Below are positions 1-8,621 of a DNA stretch of 64,000 nucleotides, piece by piece. Position numbers and translations under genes: made by a program. Under the pieces are notes generated by a model, which was not told the DNA's origin, made no database searches, and was given only the letters and a program-made list of their open reading frames with translations. Origin of the DNA: an uncultured Bacteroidota bacterium (GTDB lineage: Bacteria > Bacteroidota > Bacteroidia > UKL13-3); the NCBI GenBank assembly GCA_903883965.1, contig CAISCU010000054.1:1-64000 (forward strand). The letters run 5' to 3'. How positions within the stretch are numbered: position 1 is the stretch's first letter; every line of letters begins with the position of its first letter.

Positions 1-1424
1 GCAATGCGTATAAGTACAATGTCAATGATAGAAAATATATTGCCATTGCTGACAAACCTACTCCTTGTATTGAATGTGGTGTAGCAGAAGCCAATGGTAA
101 AGTTTATTGCTTCAATACCAATGGTACTACTCAAGCTTATGATATTGCTAGCAATACTTGGCAAACACAAACGAACCAACCTAGCAGTTCAACAAGCAGT
201 GTATATGCAGTGAGCATCAATAACAAAGTATATATATTAGGTACTAACTCAATCAACCAAAATACCTTTACCCAATACAATCCAATAAACAATACTTATA
301 CTGCACAAGCTAACCCGAACCAAGCAACCAGCCAAAGTAGATTGGTAGCGTATAACAACCTCATTTATAAAATTGGAGGCATCACCCTCAGCAACAATAC
401 TACCAGCACCGCAGTTGAGGTATATAACCCAAGCAACAATACTTGGACCAACTTGCCTGATTTGCCAGAAGCATTGAGCCATGTAGGTGCAAGCAATTAC
501 GACAACAAATTGTATGTATTTGGAGGCAAACAAAGCACAGCAAGCAACTCAAACAAGGTTTATGTGTTTGACATTGCAGGCAATACTTGGTATTTACAAA
601 GCAATACACTCAATTTCCAAAGAGCCAATATTGAAGCCAAAACAGCCAATGGTTTGGTGTATTTATTTGGAGGAACAGATTCTTCAAACACTACAACCAA
701 TCAAGCATTGCGCTACTTCTGCAAAGACCAATTGTGTAACTGTTTATGGGCAGAATATGTATGCAATGGGTTAAGCCAGAATGAACCATGTCCTACCAGT
801 AGTTTGTACAGACTTGGTACTGTATTTTGCAATGCAAGCCCAACAGAGGTAGTTGATGTAATCAACCCAATTACTGGTAAAACCTGGATGGATAGAAACT
901 TAGGAGCTTCGAGAGCCGCTACGAGCATTACAGATGCAGCAGCCTATGGCGATTTGTACCAATGGGGCAGAAGGGCAGATGGACACCAATGTAGAAATTC
1001 AGATACAATCAGAATATTGAGTACAACTGATCAACCTGGTCACGGAAAATTTATATTGTCATCAAATGCACCTGATGATTGGCAATCAATTCAAAACAAC
1101 AGTTTATGGCAAGGAGAGAATGGGATCAATAACCCTTGTCCAATAGGTTATAGATTGCCTACTTCTAATGAGTTAGAGGCAGAGAGATTGAGTTGGACCC
1201 AAAATTCAAGTTTTGGTGCAAATGCATCAGTTTTGAAACTTCCCAATACTGGTTACCGTGACCACAACAATGCTTTCATTTATGATGAAGGCAATAGCGC
1301 GTATTATTGGAGTAGTTCAATCAACAATACCTATTCATGGTATTTATTCTTTTATGACAACGGGGGCTATCTTTTTGATTTCAGCAGACCATTTGGTTAT
1401 TCGGTACGTTGCATTAAAAACTAA
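1..1424 (+). CDS. Kelch-repeat protein with C-terminal FISUMP domain, 5' end outside window
   Basis: The reading frame is open from base 3, so the gene starts upstream of the window and the GTG at 210 is internal. The visible part holds at least five kelch-like blades (for example NGKVYCFN, NNKVYILG, NNLIYKIGG, DNKLYVFGG, NGLVYLFGG) between about 100 and 690, which suggests a beta-propeller. A short cysteine-rich linker follows (CKDQLCNC). From about 823 comes a FISUMP domain (Fibrobacter succinogenes major paralogous domain, TIGR02145) with GKTWMDRNLGA, GDLYQWGR, CPIGYRLPT, YYWSSS and SVRCIK. FISUMP proteins are generally exported; their function is poorly known. The next gene lies 17 bases downstream and shares the same C-terminal domain, so the two look co-transcribed paralogues with different N-terminal modules. 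The signal peptide and total length cannot be seen. Confidence 0.82.
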   Translation, partial: NAYKYNVNDRKYIAIADKPTPCIECGVAEANGKVYCFNTNGTTQAYDIASNTWQTQTNQPSSSTSSVYAVSINNKVYILGTNSINQNTFTQYNPINNTYTAQANPNQATSQSRLVAYNNLIYKIGGITLSNNTTSTAVEVYNPSNNTWTNLPDLPEALSHVGASNYDNKLYVFGGKQSTASNSNKVYVFDIAGNTWYLQSNTLNFQRANIEAKTANGLVYLFGGTDSSNTTTNQALRYFCKDQLCNCLWAEYVCNGLSQNEPCPTSSLYRLGTVFCNASPTEVVDVINPITGKTWMDRNLGASRAATSITDAAAYGDLYQWGRRADGHQCRNSDTIRILSTTDQPGHGKFILSSNAPDDWQSIQNNSLWQGENGINNPCPIGYRLPTSNELEAERLSWTQNSSFGANASVLKLPNTGYRDHNNAFIYDEGNSAYYWSSSINNTYSWYLFFYDNGGYLFDFSRPFGYSVRCIKN

Positions 1425-1441
1425 TTCTAAAAATCAAAATC

Positions 1442-2869
1442 ATGAAAAAACATACAATATTCATCTGCTTGATATTGCAATTGGCAATGGCCTTTGCCCA
1501 AGCACCCGAAAAAATGAGCTACCAAGCGGTGGTTCGCAACAACAACAATGTGCTAGTAAGCAACCATGTAGTGGGTATGCGCATCAGCATTTTACAAGGT
1601 TCCGCAACAGGCACTGCTGTATATACTGAAACCCAAACACCCACTACCAATGCCATTGGCTTAATAGCCATTGAAATTGGAACAGGAACGCTTGTAACTG
1701 GAACTTTTGCCAATATTGATTGGGCAAATGGGCCATTCTTTGTAAAAACAGAAACTGACCCCAATGGCGGAACAAATTATACGTTAACTGGAACCAATCA
1801 GTTGTTGAGTGTACCTTATGCCTTGTATGCCAAAAGCGCAAGTAACGGCATACCTGCTGGTGGGCAAAATGGCCAAGTATTGACCATCTGCAATGGAAAA
1901 GCTGTTTGGACCAATGGTGGAGAATGCCCTGCTTCAATTACTGGGTTCAACTGTGCTGATACCAGCCATTATGGTATAATCATTGCAAACCAAGCTTTGC
2001 AAGATGCCAGTACAACTACCACAATCGGTTATACTGGAGGCAATACAGGTGTTTTTCAATCACAAACAATTACATCAACAGGTGTAACAGGTTTAACTGC
2101 TAATCTAGAGGCAGGAACATTGAACAATGGAAATGGTACATTCAGATTTACCATTTCAGGCATTGCCAATTCATCAGGCATAGCTGGTTTTACCATTCAT
2201 TTTGCTGATAAGACTTGTACTTTTTACAGAACGATATTGTCACAGGCTTACTTTACGAATAACAATTTTTATTGCAATGGAACACCAACGAGTGTAATAG
2301 CTGTTACCAACCCAATTACCGGTAAAACCTGGATGGATAGGAATTTGGGTGCAATACAAGTGGCAAATAACAGTTCAGATTCTGCAGCCTTTGGAGATTT
2401 GTACCAATGGGGTAGAAAAACTGATGGACACCAATGTAGGAATTCGGTCAACACCAATTTATTGAGTACTTCAGATATGCCATTTCATGGTAATTTTATT
2501 ACCACATTGAATAGTTCATATGATTGGCGTTCTTTACAAAACAATAACTTATGGCAGGGAATAAACGGAGTGAACAACCCTTGTCCATCAGGATACAGAT
2601 TGCCAACTTATTCAGAATTGGGTGCAGAACTAAATAGTTGGTCTCAAAACAATAGCTTGGGGGCATTTGGGTCACCACTCAAACTCCCTATGGCTGGTTT
2701 CCGCAACCATACAGATGGCTCTTTGAACAGTGAGGGTAGCAATGGGTTTTATTGGAGCAGTACTGTAAACGCAAACAATGTTTGGAACCTGTATTTCCTA
2801 AGTGGCAATGCCAACCTAAATGACAATCCAAGGGCTTATGGTTTCTCAGTTCGATGTATCAAAGATTAA
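1442..2869 (+). CDS. Secreted FISUMP-domain protein
   Basis: This 475-residue protein starts with a clear signal peptide (MKKHTIFICLILQLAMAFAQ, cleavage near residue 19-20). Residues 22 to about 140 form the MSYQAVVRN module common at the N terminus of secreted Bacteroidota proteins and ending near LLSVPYALYA. Residues about 165-270 look like a beta-rich spacer. The C-terminal 200 residues are a FISUMP domain (GKTWMDRNLGA, GDLYQWGRKTDGHQC, CPSGYRLPTYSEL, FYWSSTV, SVRCIKD), closely matching the previous gene. It follows that gene by 17 bases and is probably the last gene of the unit, because a strong hairpin stands 26 bases after the stop. The product is predicted to be surface or extracellular. 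No type IX sorting domain is present; the FISUMP domain occupies the C terminus. Molecular role unknown. Confidence 0.87.
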   Translation: MKKHTIFICLILQLAMAFAQAPEKMSYQAVVRNNNNVLVSNHVVGMRISILQGSATGTAVYTETQTPTTNAIGLIAIEIGTGTLVTGTFANIDWANGPFFVKTETDPNGGTNYTLTGTNQLLSVPYALYAKSASNGIPAGGQNGQVLTICNGKAVWTNGGECPASITGFNCADTSHYGIIIANQALQDASTTTTIGYTGGNTGVFQSQTITSTGVTGLTANLEAGTLNNGNGTFRFTISGIANSSGIAGFTIHFADKTCTFYRTILSQAYFTNNNFYCNGTPTSVIAVTNPITGKTWMDRNLGAIQVANNSSDSAAFGDLYQWGRKTDGHQCRNSVNTNLLSTSDMPFHGNFITTLNSSYDWRSLQNNNLWQGINGVNNPCPSGYRLPTYSELGAELNSWSQNNSLGAFGSPLKLPMAGFRNHTDGSLNSEGSNGFYWSSTVNANNVWNLYFLSGNANLNDNPRAYGFSVRCIKD

Positions 2870-2894
2870 TCTGTTGAACAAATTAAAACATCAT

Positions 2895-2931
2895 AAAAAA
2901 CTCCTTGCTCTAAAAAAGCAAGGAGTTTTTT
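2895..2931. terminator. Intrinsic terminator, probably bidirectional
   Basis: A perfect 14-bp stem (left arm 2895-2908, right arm 2918-2931, 9-base loop) has a core of ACTCCTTGC/GCAAGGAGT flanked by runs of A on the left and T on the right. It ends the FISUMP unit on the plus strand and, being symmetric, could also stop minus-strand transcription from the ABC-F gene. Confidence 0.85.
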
Positions 2932-3103
2932 ATTGTTTTAGGTTCAAATTATACCTTCAAATTAGGAAACCAAAAGCGTCTTTAACTTTAAATAAATGAA
3001 GCGAGCCTATACAGTAATAAATAAAATTTTAAAAGGTTTGAGCTCTACAATACATCATTTGAATTCAATATTTGCAGAACGGAGTCGAAGTAAAAAATAG
3101 ATA

Positions 3104-5026
3104 TTATTCCAATTCAATCAACTCTTCCAATACTCGTTCCATTTCTTTTTCAAGATGGTGCAAAGCTTTTTTTTCTGCATCGTAAAAACGGTTCAAGTCA
3201 GCTAATTTAGTGGCATCATTGGTTAAATTGACATCAGAAAAAGACAATTCCAAATCGGCTATTTTTGATTTGGTTTGAGTAGCCTGGTTTTCGTAATCGG
3301 CCAATTGCTTTTTGAGTTTTTGAATGTAATTGTTGCTTACAGCCAATTTATTTTCTTCGGTTGAAACAGGTTTAACATCAGCTTTTTTGACAGGCTTAGG
3401 TGCATTGGCAGCGATGAGTTTTTTGTCTTCCTCTTGCTTGGCCTTCCAATATTCGTATTCTTCGTAACTACCCAAATATTCTTTGATTTGCCCGTCTTCA
3501 ATCCACCAAATTTTATTGGCAATTTGAGAAACAAAGAAACGGTCATGACTCACCACCACAAAACTCCCTTGATAACCTTCTAAAGCTTGAATGAGGATAT
3601 TGATGCTGCGCATGTCTAAGTGGTTGGTAGGCTCATCCAGCAACAAGAAATTGGCCTCTGTTAACAAAGTTTTTGCCAAAGCAACCCTTGCTTTTTCACC
3701 ACCACTTAATACTTTAATTTTTTTGAAAACGCTGTCGCCTTCAAACAAGAAACAGCCCAAAATGGTTCTTAATTCAGTTTCAGAACGGTCTGAACCAAAT
3801 TCAAGCAATTCTTGTAAAATTTCGTTTTGTAAGTTCAACGATTCCAATTGATGCTGGGCATAGAAGGCTTGTTTTACATTGTGCCCTTTTTTGATTTCAC
3901 CATTAAAAGTATCAGTGCCAGCCATTAAACGAAGCAAGGTAGATTTACCTTTACCATTTGCACCAATCAAGGCAATTTTATCGCCCCTTTCAATTTTTCC
4001 AAAGGCATGTTTTAAAATTTCTATATCTGGATAAGATTTGCTGACATCTTCAAATTCAGCAATAAATCTACCTGGTTGTTGGGCCACTCTGAACTGAATA
4101 TTGATTTCTCTATTATCATCTTCAGGAGCTTCTATGCGCTCAATGCGATCAAGCATTTTAACACGGCTTTGTGCCATAGATGCCTTACTGGCTTTGGCTT
4201 TAAAGCGGTTAATTAATTTTTCTTGGTCTTTGATAAACTGTTGTTGGTTGTCATAAGAACGTTGTTGGAGTTCCATGCGTTCCGATTTTTGGGTCAAATA
4301 AAAACTGTAATTACCTGTGTATTCAAAAATCTTTTGCATACTCACCTCTACAATTTTATTCACCATTTTATCTAAGAAAAAGCGGTCATGACTCACCACG
4401 ATTACTGTTCCTTTATAACTCCTAAGGTATTCTTCTAACCAAACAATACTCGGTAAATCCAAGTGGTTGGTAGGTTCATCCAGCATGAGTAAATTGGGTT
4501 CTTGCAAGAGCATTTTTGCCAATAATACACGCATGCGCCATCCTCCAGAAAATTTATTAAAGGGTTGGTTCAATTGGGTGGTTGTAAAGCCTAAACCTTC
4601 TAATATTTTTTCTGTTTTATGTCTGATATTGTAGCCATCCAATTGTTCAAATGCTTCTTGTTTATCGCTCAGTTTTTGAATAATCTCGTCGCTATGGTCT
4701 GTTTCTAATTGCACAATGATCTCTTCAATTTCTTTTTCAAGCCTTAATGCATCGGCAAAAGCAGTCATTGCGACATTTAAAATGCATTCCTCTGAATCAA
4801 AACTCAATTGATCCTGGTTCAAGAATCCAATGGTTAAATCTTTGGGTTTGCTCATACTGCCTTCTGTGAGGCTGTATTCACCATCAATTATTCTCAATAA
4901 GGTTGATTTACCAGTACCATTGAGCCCGATTAATCCAATTCTTTCATTGGGTTTGATATGCCAATTGGCATTGCGGTACAAAAAACGTCCGCCAAATTCA
5001 AATCCTATATCTGTTAGTGCAATCAT
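3104..5026 (-). CDS. ABC-F family ATPase (ribosome-associated type)
   Basis: The protein has 640 residues with two ABC ATPase domains in one chain and no membrane segment. Each has a Walker A (GLNGTGKST near residue 35; GANGKGKST near 355), a signature (FSGGWRMR; LSGGEKAR) and a Walker B (LLMLDEPTNHLD; LLLDEPTNHLD). Between them sits the basic linker typical of ABC-F proteins (FKAKASKASMAQSR). The last 80 residues form a charged, predicted coiled coil (LKKQLADYENQ to the end), as in Uup-like members. ABC-F proteins act on the ribosome or nucleic acids, as translation factors or for antibiotic protection; which applies here cannot be told. The gene stands alone, leftward, with a short upstream region shared with the fabI terminator. 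Length and order are normal for the family. Confidence 0.93.
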   Translation of the reverse strand: MIALTDIGFEFGGRFLYRNANWHIKPNERIGLIGLNGTGKSTLLRIIDGEYSLTEGSMSKPKDLTIGFLNQDQLSFDSEECILNVAMTAFADALRLEKEIEEIIVQLETDHSDEIIQKLSDKQEAFEQLDGYNIRHKTEKILEGLGFTTTQLNQPFNKFSGGWRMRVLLAKMLLQEPNLLMLDEPTNHLDLPSIVWLEEYLRSYKGTVIVVSHDRFFLDKMVNKIVEVSMQKIFEYTGNYSFYLTQKSERMELQQRSYDNQQQFIKDQEKLINRFKAKASKASMAQSRVKMLDRIERIEAPEDDNREINIQFRVAQQPGRFIAEFEDVSKSYPDIEILKHAFGKIERGDKIALIGANGKGKSTLLRLMAGTDTFNGEIKKGHNVKQAFYAQHQLESLNLQNEILQELLEFGSDRSETELRTILGCFLFEGDSVFKKIKVLSGGEKARVALAKTLLTEANFLLLDEPTNHLDMRSINILIQALEGYQGSFVVVSHDRFFVSQIANKIWWIEDGQIKEYLGSYEEYEYWKAKQEEDKKLIAANAPKPVKKADVKPVSTEENKLAVSNNYIQKLKKQLADYENQATQTKSKIADLELSFSDVNLTNDATKLADLNRFYDAEKKALHHLEKEMERVLEELIELE

Positions 5027-5101
5027 TTGTGGGCGCGAATATACAAGCTAATCAGGTTCTTTTTATAAAAAATCAAACAGCTATTGACTCAGGTAAATAG
5101 C

Positions 5102-5130
5102 AAAAAAAAATCCCCCAATGGAGGATTTTT
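5102..5130 (-). terminator. Intrinsic terminator of fabI
   Basis: An 11-bp stem with one C-A mismatch (arms 5106-5116 and 5120-5130, loop AAT) is followed on the minus strand by nine T residues (5102-5110 complement). It lies 17 bases after the fabI stop, between fabI and the ABC-F gene, so the two are separate units. Confidence 0.75.
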
Positions 5131-5147
5131 CAATGTTTTAATTTGGT

Positions 5148-5963
5148 TTATTTGTTTTCCATCATCTTAAACACATCGTAACTAAAGCCAGTGAAACTGA
5201 AGCCACCATCGTGAAACAAGTTTTGCATGGTTACTTTTTTACTCAAATCACTAAACATCAATACACAGTAATTGGCGCAATCTTCTGCAGATGCATTGCC
5301 CAATGGAGAAAGTGCAGCAGCATAATCAAAGAAATCTCCAAAACCTTTTACGCCACTTCCTGCAGTGGTCATGGTTGGGCTTTGTGAAATGGTATTTACG
5401 CGCACATTCTTTTCTTTTCCAAAACGGTATCCAAAACTTCTGGCATAACTTTCTAACAAAGATTTGGCATCGCCCATTTCGTGGTAATCAGGGAATACCC
5501 TTTGTGCACCAATATAGGTTAAGGCAACAATTGAACCCCATTCATTGATGGCATCCATTTTATAAACAGTTTGCATGAGCCTGTGAAAGCTAATGGCAGA
5601 AATGTCTAAAGTATCGTGCATGAATTTGTAATCAATGTCTGTATAATCTTTTCCTTTTCTGATATTCAAACTCATTCCCACTGAATGCAGAATAAAATCT
5701 ATTTTTCCACCCAAAATTTCCATGGATTGCGCAATTAAATTTTCCATATCTTCAGTTTTAGAAACATCACATGGAATTACTTTTGCATTGCCGCAGGTTT
5801 CAGCCAATTTGTTGATTTCTCCCATGCGCATGGCAATAGGGGCGTTGGTTAATACAAAGGTAGCGCCTTGTTCATGACATTTTAAAGCGGCTTCCCAAGC
5901 AATGCTTTTGTCGTTCAATGCACCAAAAATAATTCCCTTTTTCCCTTTTAATAAATTGTTCAT
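5148..5963 (-). CDS. fabI: Enoyl-[acyl-carrier-protein] reductase [NADH]
   Basis: This is a 271-residue FabI, which reduces the enoyl-ACP double bond in the last step of each cycle of type II fatty acid synthesis. It shows the FabI form of the Rossmann nucleotide motif (GALNDKSIAW near the N terminus), the segment LTYIGAQR, and the catalytic Tyr-x6-Lys (YHEMGDAK). The start chosen is the ATG at 5963 (MNNLLKGKKG), which fits the usual FabI N terminus; a start ten codons upstream at 5993 would add a basic extension and overlap the neighbouring gene's 5' region. The gene is transcribed divergently from the M1 peptidase gene and ends in its own terminator. FabI is cytosolic and the target of triclosan-type inhibitors. 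The family assignment is secure. Confidence 0.95.
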   Translation of the reverse strand: MNNLLKGKKGIIFGALNDKSIAWEAALKCHEQGATFVLTNAPIAMRMGEINKLAETCGNAKVIPCDVSKTEDMENLIAQSMEILGGKIDFILHSVGMSLNIRKGKDYTDIDYKFMHDTLDISAISFHRLMQTVYKMDAINEWGSIVALTYIGAQRVFPDYHEMGDAKSLLESYARSFGYRFGKEKNVRVNTISQSPTMTTAGSGVKGFGDFFDYAAALSPLGNASAEDCANYCVLMFSDLSKKVTMQNLFHDGGFSFTGFSYDVFKMMENK

Positions 5964-6037
5964 TCGGTTTAGATTTTTATTTCTTGTTGGCAAGATTAAG
6001 AAATTTGCAATTAGATTTGATAAAATTTATCAGCATT

Positions 6038-7669
6038 GTGTGTAAATCCATTTGTTTCAGTAGGGGGCTGTCCCTGATTGTAGGCATTTTATTGCTTTTT
6101 TCAACTGTCTCTGCCAAACATAGGCTCAACAGAAAAAGCATCCAATTAAATGCAGAAGTAGATTCACTCAGCTATGCCATTCAATTGCGAATTTTTCCTG
6201 AACAAAAACGTTTGCAAGGGTCTAATAAAATGGTATTTAAACCAATCCATCCTAAAAACACAATCGAATTTCAACTTCATGCCAATCTAAACATAGATTC
6301 TATTACACTGAATCGGCAGCATATCAATTATAGCAGAAGTTCAGACAATGTTATACTGCAAGTATTAAAAACACACAAGCGAATGCAGTTCGATACTGTA
6401 ATGGTATATTACAATGGCAATCCAATTGTATCCAAAAATCCACCTTGGCAACCTGGTTTTGTTTGGTCAAAAGATAGCTTGGGTTTTCCCTTTATTGGAT
6501 TGGCCTGTGAATCGGAGGGAGCCAATTGCTGGTTGCCTTGTTTTGATGCTTGGAATATTGAACCCCTGCAAGTGAAACTGACTATTGATGTGCCAGAAGG
6601 GCTTACTGCTGTAGCCAATGGCCAATTGATAGGATCAGGGAATTTGAATGATGGCTTTCACCGTTTTGTTTGGCAAACACATTATCCGATTAACCATTAT
6701 GGTATTACGCTCAATATTGGCAAATACACGCATTTGTCTGATAGGTATACAAGAATGGACAAAGCGCAATTGCAACTGAATTATTATGTTTTGAGTTACC
6801 ATGCACAACAAGCTGCTCGGCATTTTGAACAAGTAAAGCCTATGATGCGCTGTTTTGAGAAATTTTTAGGAGAGTACCCATTTAGCAACGAGGGTTATAA
6901 ATTGGTTGAAACACCCTATTGGGGCATGGAGCATCAAACTTGTGTAGCCTATGGCAATGGGTTTAAAAACAATGAATTTGGTTTCGATTTTATCATCATT
7001 CACGAATCGGCACACGAATGGTTTGCCAACAGTATTACGGCTCAATCCCGATCAGATATGTGGATCCATGAAAGTTTCACCACCTATATGGAATCTTTGT
7101 TTGTAGAATGTATGGCTGGCCCTGAAAGAGCCAAAACCTATTTACTCAATCAATATCCTAAAATTCAAAACCAAAGGCCAATATTAGAAACCTTTGGAAT
7201 CAATAGACAATACAAAGACAACGATATTTATTACAAAGGAGCTTGGATTTTACACACGCTCAGAAATTGTATAGACAACGATACCTTATGGTTCAATGCA
7301 TTGTTCGATTTTCATCAAACTTTCAAGTATCAAATTATAAGAACTGAAGATGTGGTAGATTTCTTCTCTGCCAGATGCAGAATTGAACTCGCTCCATTTT
7401 TTAATTCCTATTTATGTAGTAAAAATGTGCCTGTATTAGAGTATGACATCATCCATAAAAATGGATTAAACGAATTGCATTTCAGGTTAAAAAGCAATCA
7501 AAAAGAACTAGAAATGCCAATTAAAATGACATTGGGTAAAAACAGGTTCGAAACCATTATTGCAGGCCCCGAATGGCAATTAACTGATTTGCCTTATACC
7601 GATGAGTCTTTATTTCAAGTGAAGCCGGCTAGTTATTTGATTGAAATCAAACGCCGTAAAAGGTTCTGA
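6038..7669 (+). CDS. M1 family zinc metallopeptidase, exported
   Basis: The protein carries the gluzincin zinc site HESAH at residues 322-326 (counted from GTG 6038) with the third ligand Glu 345 in WIHESF, which gives the HExxH-x18-E spacing of M1 peptidases. The substrate-binding loop reads WGMEHQT, the GMEH form of the GAMEN motif. No ATG is available near the 5' end. I chose GTG 6038 because it gives a clean signal peptide (MCKSICFSRGLSLIVGILLL, cleavage after FSTVSA) and leaves the fabI 5' region free; TTG 5984 is the longer option. At about 543 residues it has the N-terminal saddle and catalytic domains but lacks the long C-terminal helical domain of PepN-type enzymes. Probably periplasmic or outer-membrane associated, cutting N-terminal residues from peptides. 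It converges on the next gene with a 2-base gap. Confidence 0.87.
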   Translation: MCKSICFSRGLSLIVGILLLFSTVSAKHRLNRKSIQLNAEVDSLSYAIQLRIFPEQKRLQGSNKMVFKPIHPKNTIEFQLHANLNIDSITLNRQHINYSRSSDNVILQVLKTHKRMQFDTVMVYYNGNPIVSKNPPWQPGFVWSKDSLGFPFIGLACESEGANCWLPCFDAWNIEPLQVKLTIDVPEGLTAVANGQLIGSGNLNDGFHRFVWQTHYPINHYGITLNIGKYTHLSDRYTRMDKAQLQLNYYVLSYHAQQAARHFEQVKPMMRCFEKFLGEYPFSNEGYKLVETPYWGMEHQTCVAYGNGFKNNEFGFDFIIIHESAHEWFANSITAQSRSDMWIHESFTTYMESLFVECMAGPERAKTYLLNQYPKIQNQRPILETFGINRQYKDNDIYYKGAWILHTLRNCIDNDTLWFNALFDFHQTFKYQIIRTEDVVDFFSARCRIELAPFFNSYLCSKNVPVLEYDIIHKNGLNELHFRLKSNQKELEMPIKMTLGKNRFETIIAGPEWQLTDLPYTDESLFQVKPASYLIEIKRRKRF

Positions 7670-7671
7670 TT

Positions 7672-8553
7672 TTATTCAGGTAGCATTTCTAAGATCTTGT
7701 CTTGTTTGACCCATTTGCCATCTTTCCAAAGGCAATAATCAAAACTGCCATCAGGAAAATAAAACATAGGATTTCCAATGTTTGCATCTTTGTTGGGTAC
7801 TAAATTTTCAAACAATAAGTATTTGTATTTTTCATTGTATTTCAATCCCATTGATGCGGCATTGCTGTATTCAAAGACCATACGGTAAAAAACTTGTTTG
7901 CGTTTGAGGTCAAATATTGGAGCTCCAAATTTGGGCAGACCATCTTTAAAGAATAACACATCGGCAATTTTCTTGTTGCTGTTTTTATCTGCACCATCCC
8001 AACCCAAAAGGGTATAGTAATTTTGTTTTTTAAATTTGGTTTGGATGATTTTGTAATAAGTAGCTCCAAACCAATGATTGGCATCTAATTCGGTAAATAA
8101 AAAATTATTGGCACTGTCACTGCGGTCAATCAAAGGATAAATGTTTTTAAAAGGGTAGGAGCCATGAATTTTATTGGCCAATTCTGGATTCATTTGTATC
8201 ACACCAAAATACCTGAATTTCTCATCATCGGTGGCAATATTCCAAGTAATTACCCTGAAAGATTGGTCAGGTGCATTTAAAATGTTCACATGTTTGAGCG
8301 AATCAAAAGGGTAATTGAATGATCCTGTTACTTTCAATGCCCTGCTCAATTGTATGATGAAGTTTTTACCTGAGCTGAGTCTGGTTTGTTCGTCGTAGTT
8401 TAAAATCATTTCTTTACCCAAACCCGACAGGCGAATTTCAAAATCTTTTAAACTGTCTAGGCTGTTTAATTCAGGTTGATTTTGGGCATAAACTTGAAAG
8501 TTTATTGTAAGCAATGCAATCAGTAAAAATGGAGAGATACGGTTCAATAGCAT
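7672..8553 (-). CDS. Exported protein of unknown function
   Basis: I do not recognise this 293-residue protein. It has a signal peptide (MLLNRISPFLLIALLTINFQ, cleavage near VYA-Q) and a mature part rich in aromatic residues without membrane segments. Recognisable patches are YYTLLGWDG and FYFPDGSFDYCLWKDGKWV at the end. The start at 8553 is chosen over 8592 because the longer frame would run through the terminator hairpin of the upstream thiolase gene, and because 8553 begins a proper signal peptide. It lies downstream of the thiolase gene on the same strand but behind that terminator, so it is probably expressed separately or by read-through. A periplasmic or secreted location is inferred only from the signal peptide. 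Confidence 0.72.
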   Translation of the reverse strand: MLLNRISPFLLIALLTINFQVYAQNQPELNSLDSLKDFEIRLSGLGKEMILNYDEQTRLSSGKNFIIQLSRALKVTGSFNYPFDSLKHVNILNAPDQSFRVITWNIATDDEKFRYFGVIQMNPELANKIHGSYPFKNIYPLIDRSDSANNFLFTELDANHWFGATYYKIIQTKFKKQNYYTLLGWDGADKNSNKKIADVLFFKDGLPKFGAPIFDLKRKQVFYRMVFEYSNAASMGLKYNEKYKYLLFENLVPNKDANIGNPMFYFPDGSFDYCLWKDGKWVKQDKILEMLPE

Positions 8554-8567
8554 GCAACAAAATAAAT

Positions 8568-8603
8568 AAAAAAAGCTGTATTTGTTTGTCAAATACAGCT
8601 TTT
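8568..8603 (-). terminator. Intrinsic terminator of the thiolase gene
   Basis: A perfect 14-bp stem (arms 8571-8584 and 8590-8603) with a 5-base loop stands 19 bases after the thiolase stop. On the minus strand it is followed by a T-rich tail (TTTATTTATT). Its position shows that the downstream exported protein starts at 8553, not at 8592. Confidence 0.85.
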
Positions 8604-8621
8604 AAGAACAATTCTTTTTTT

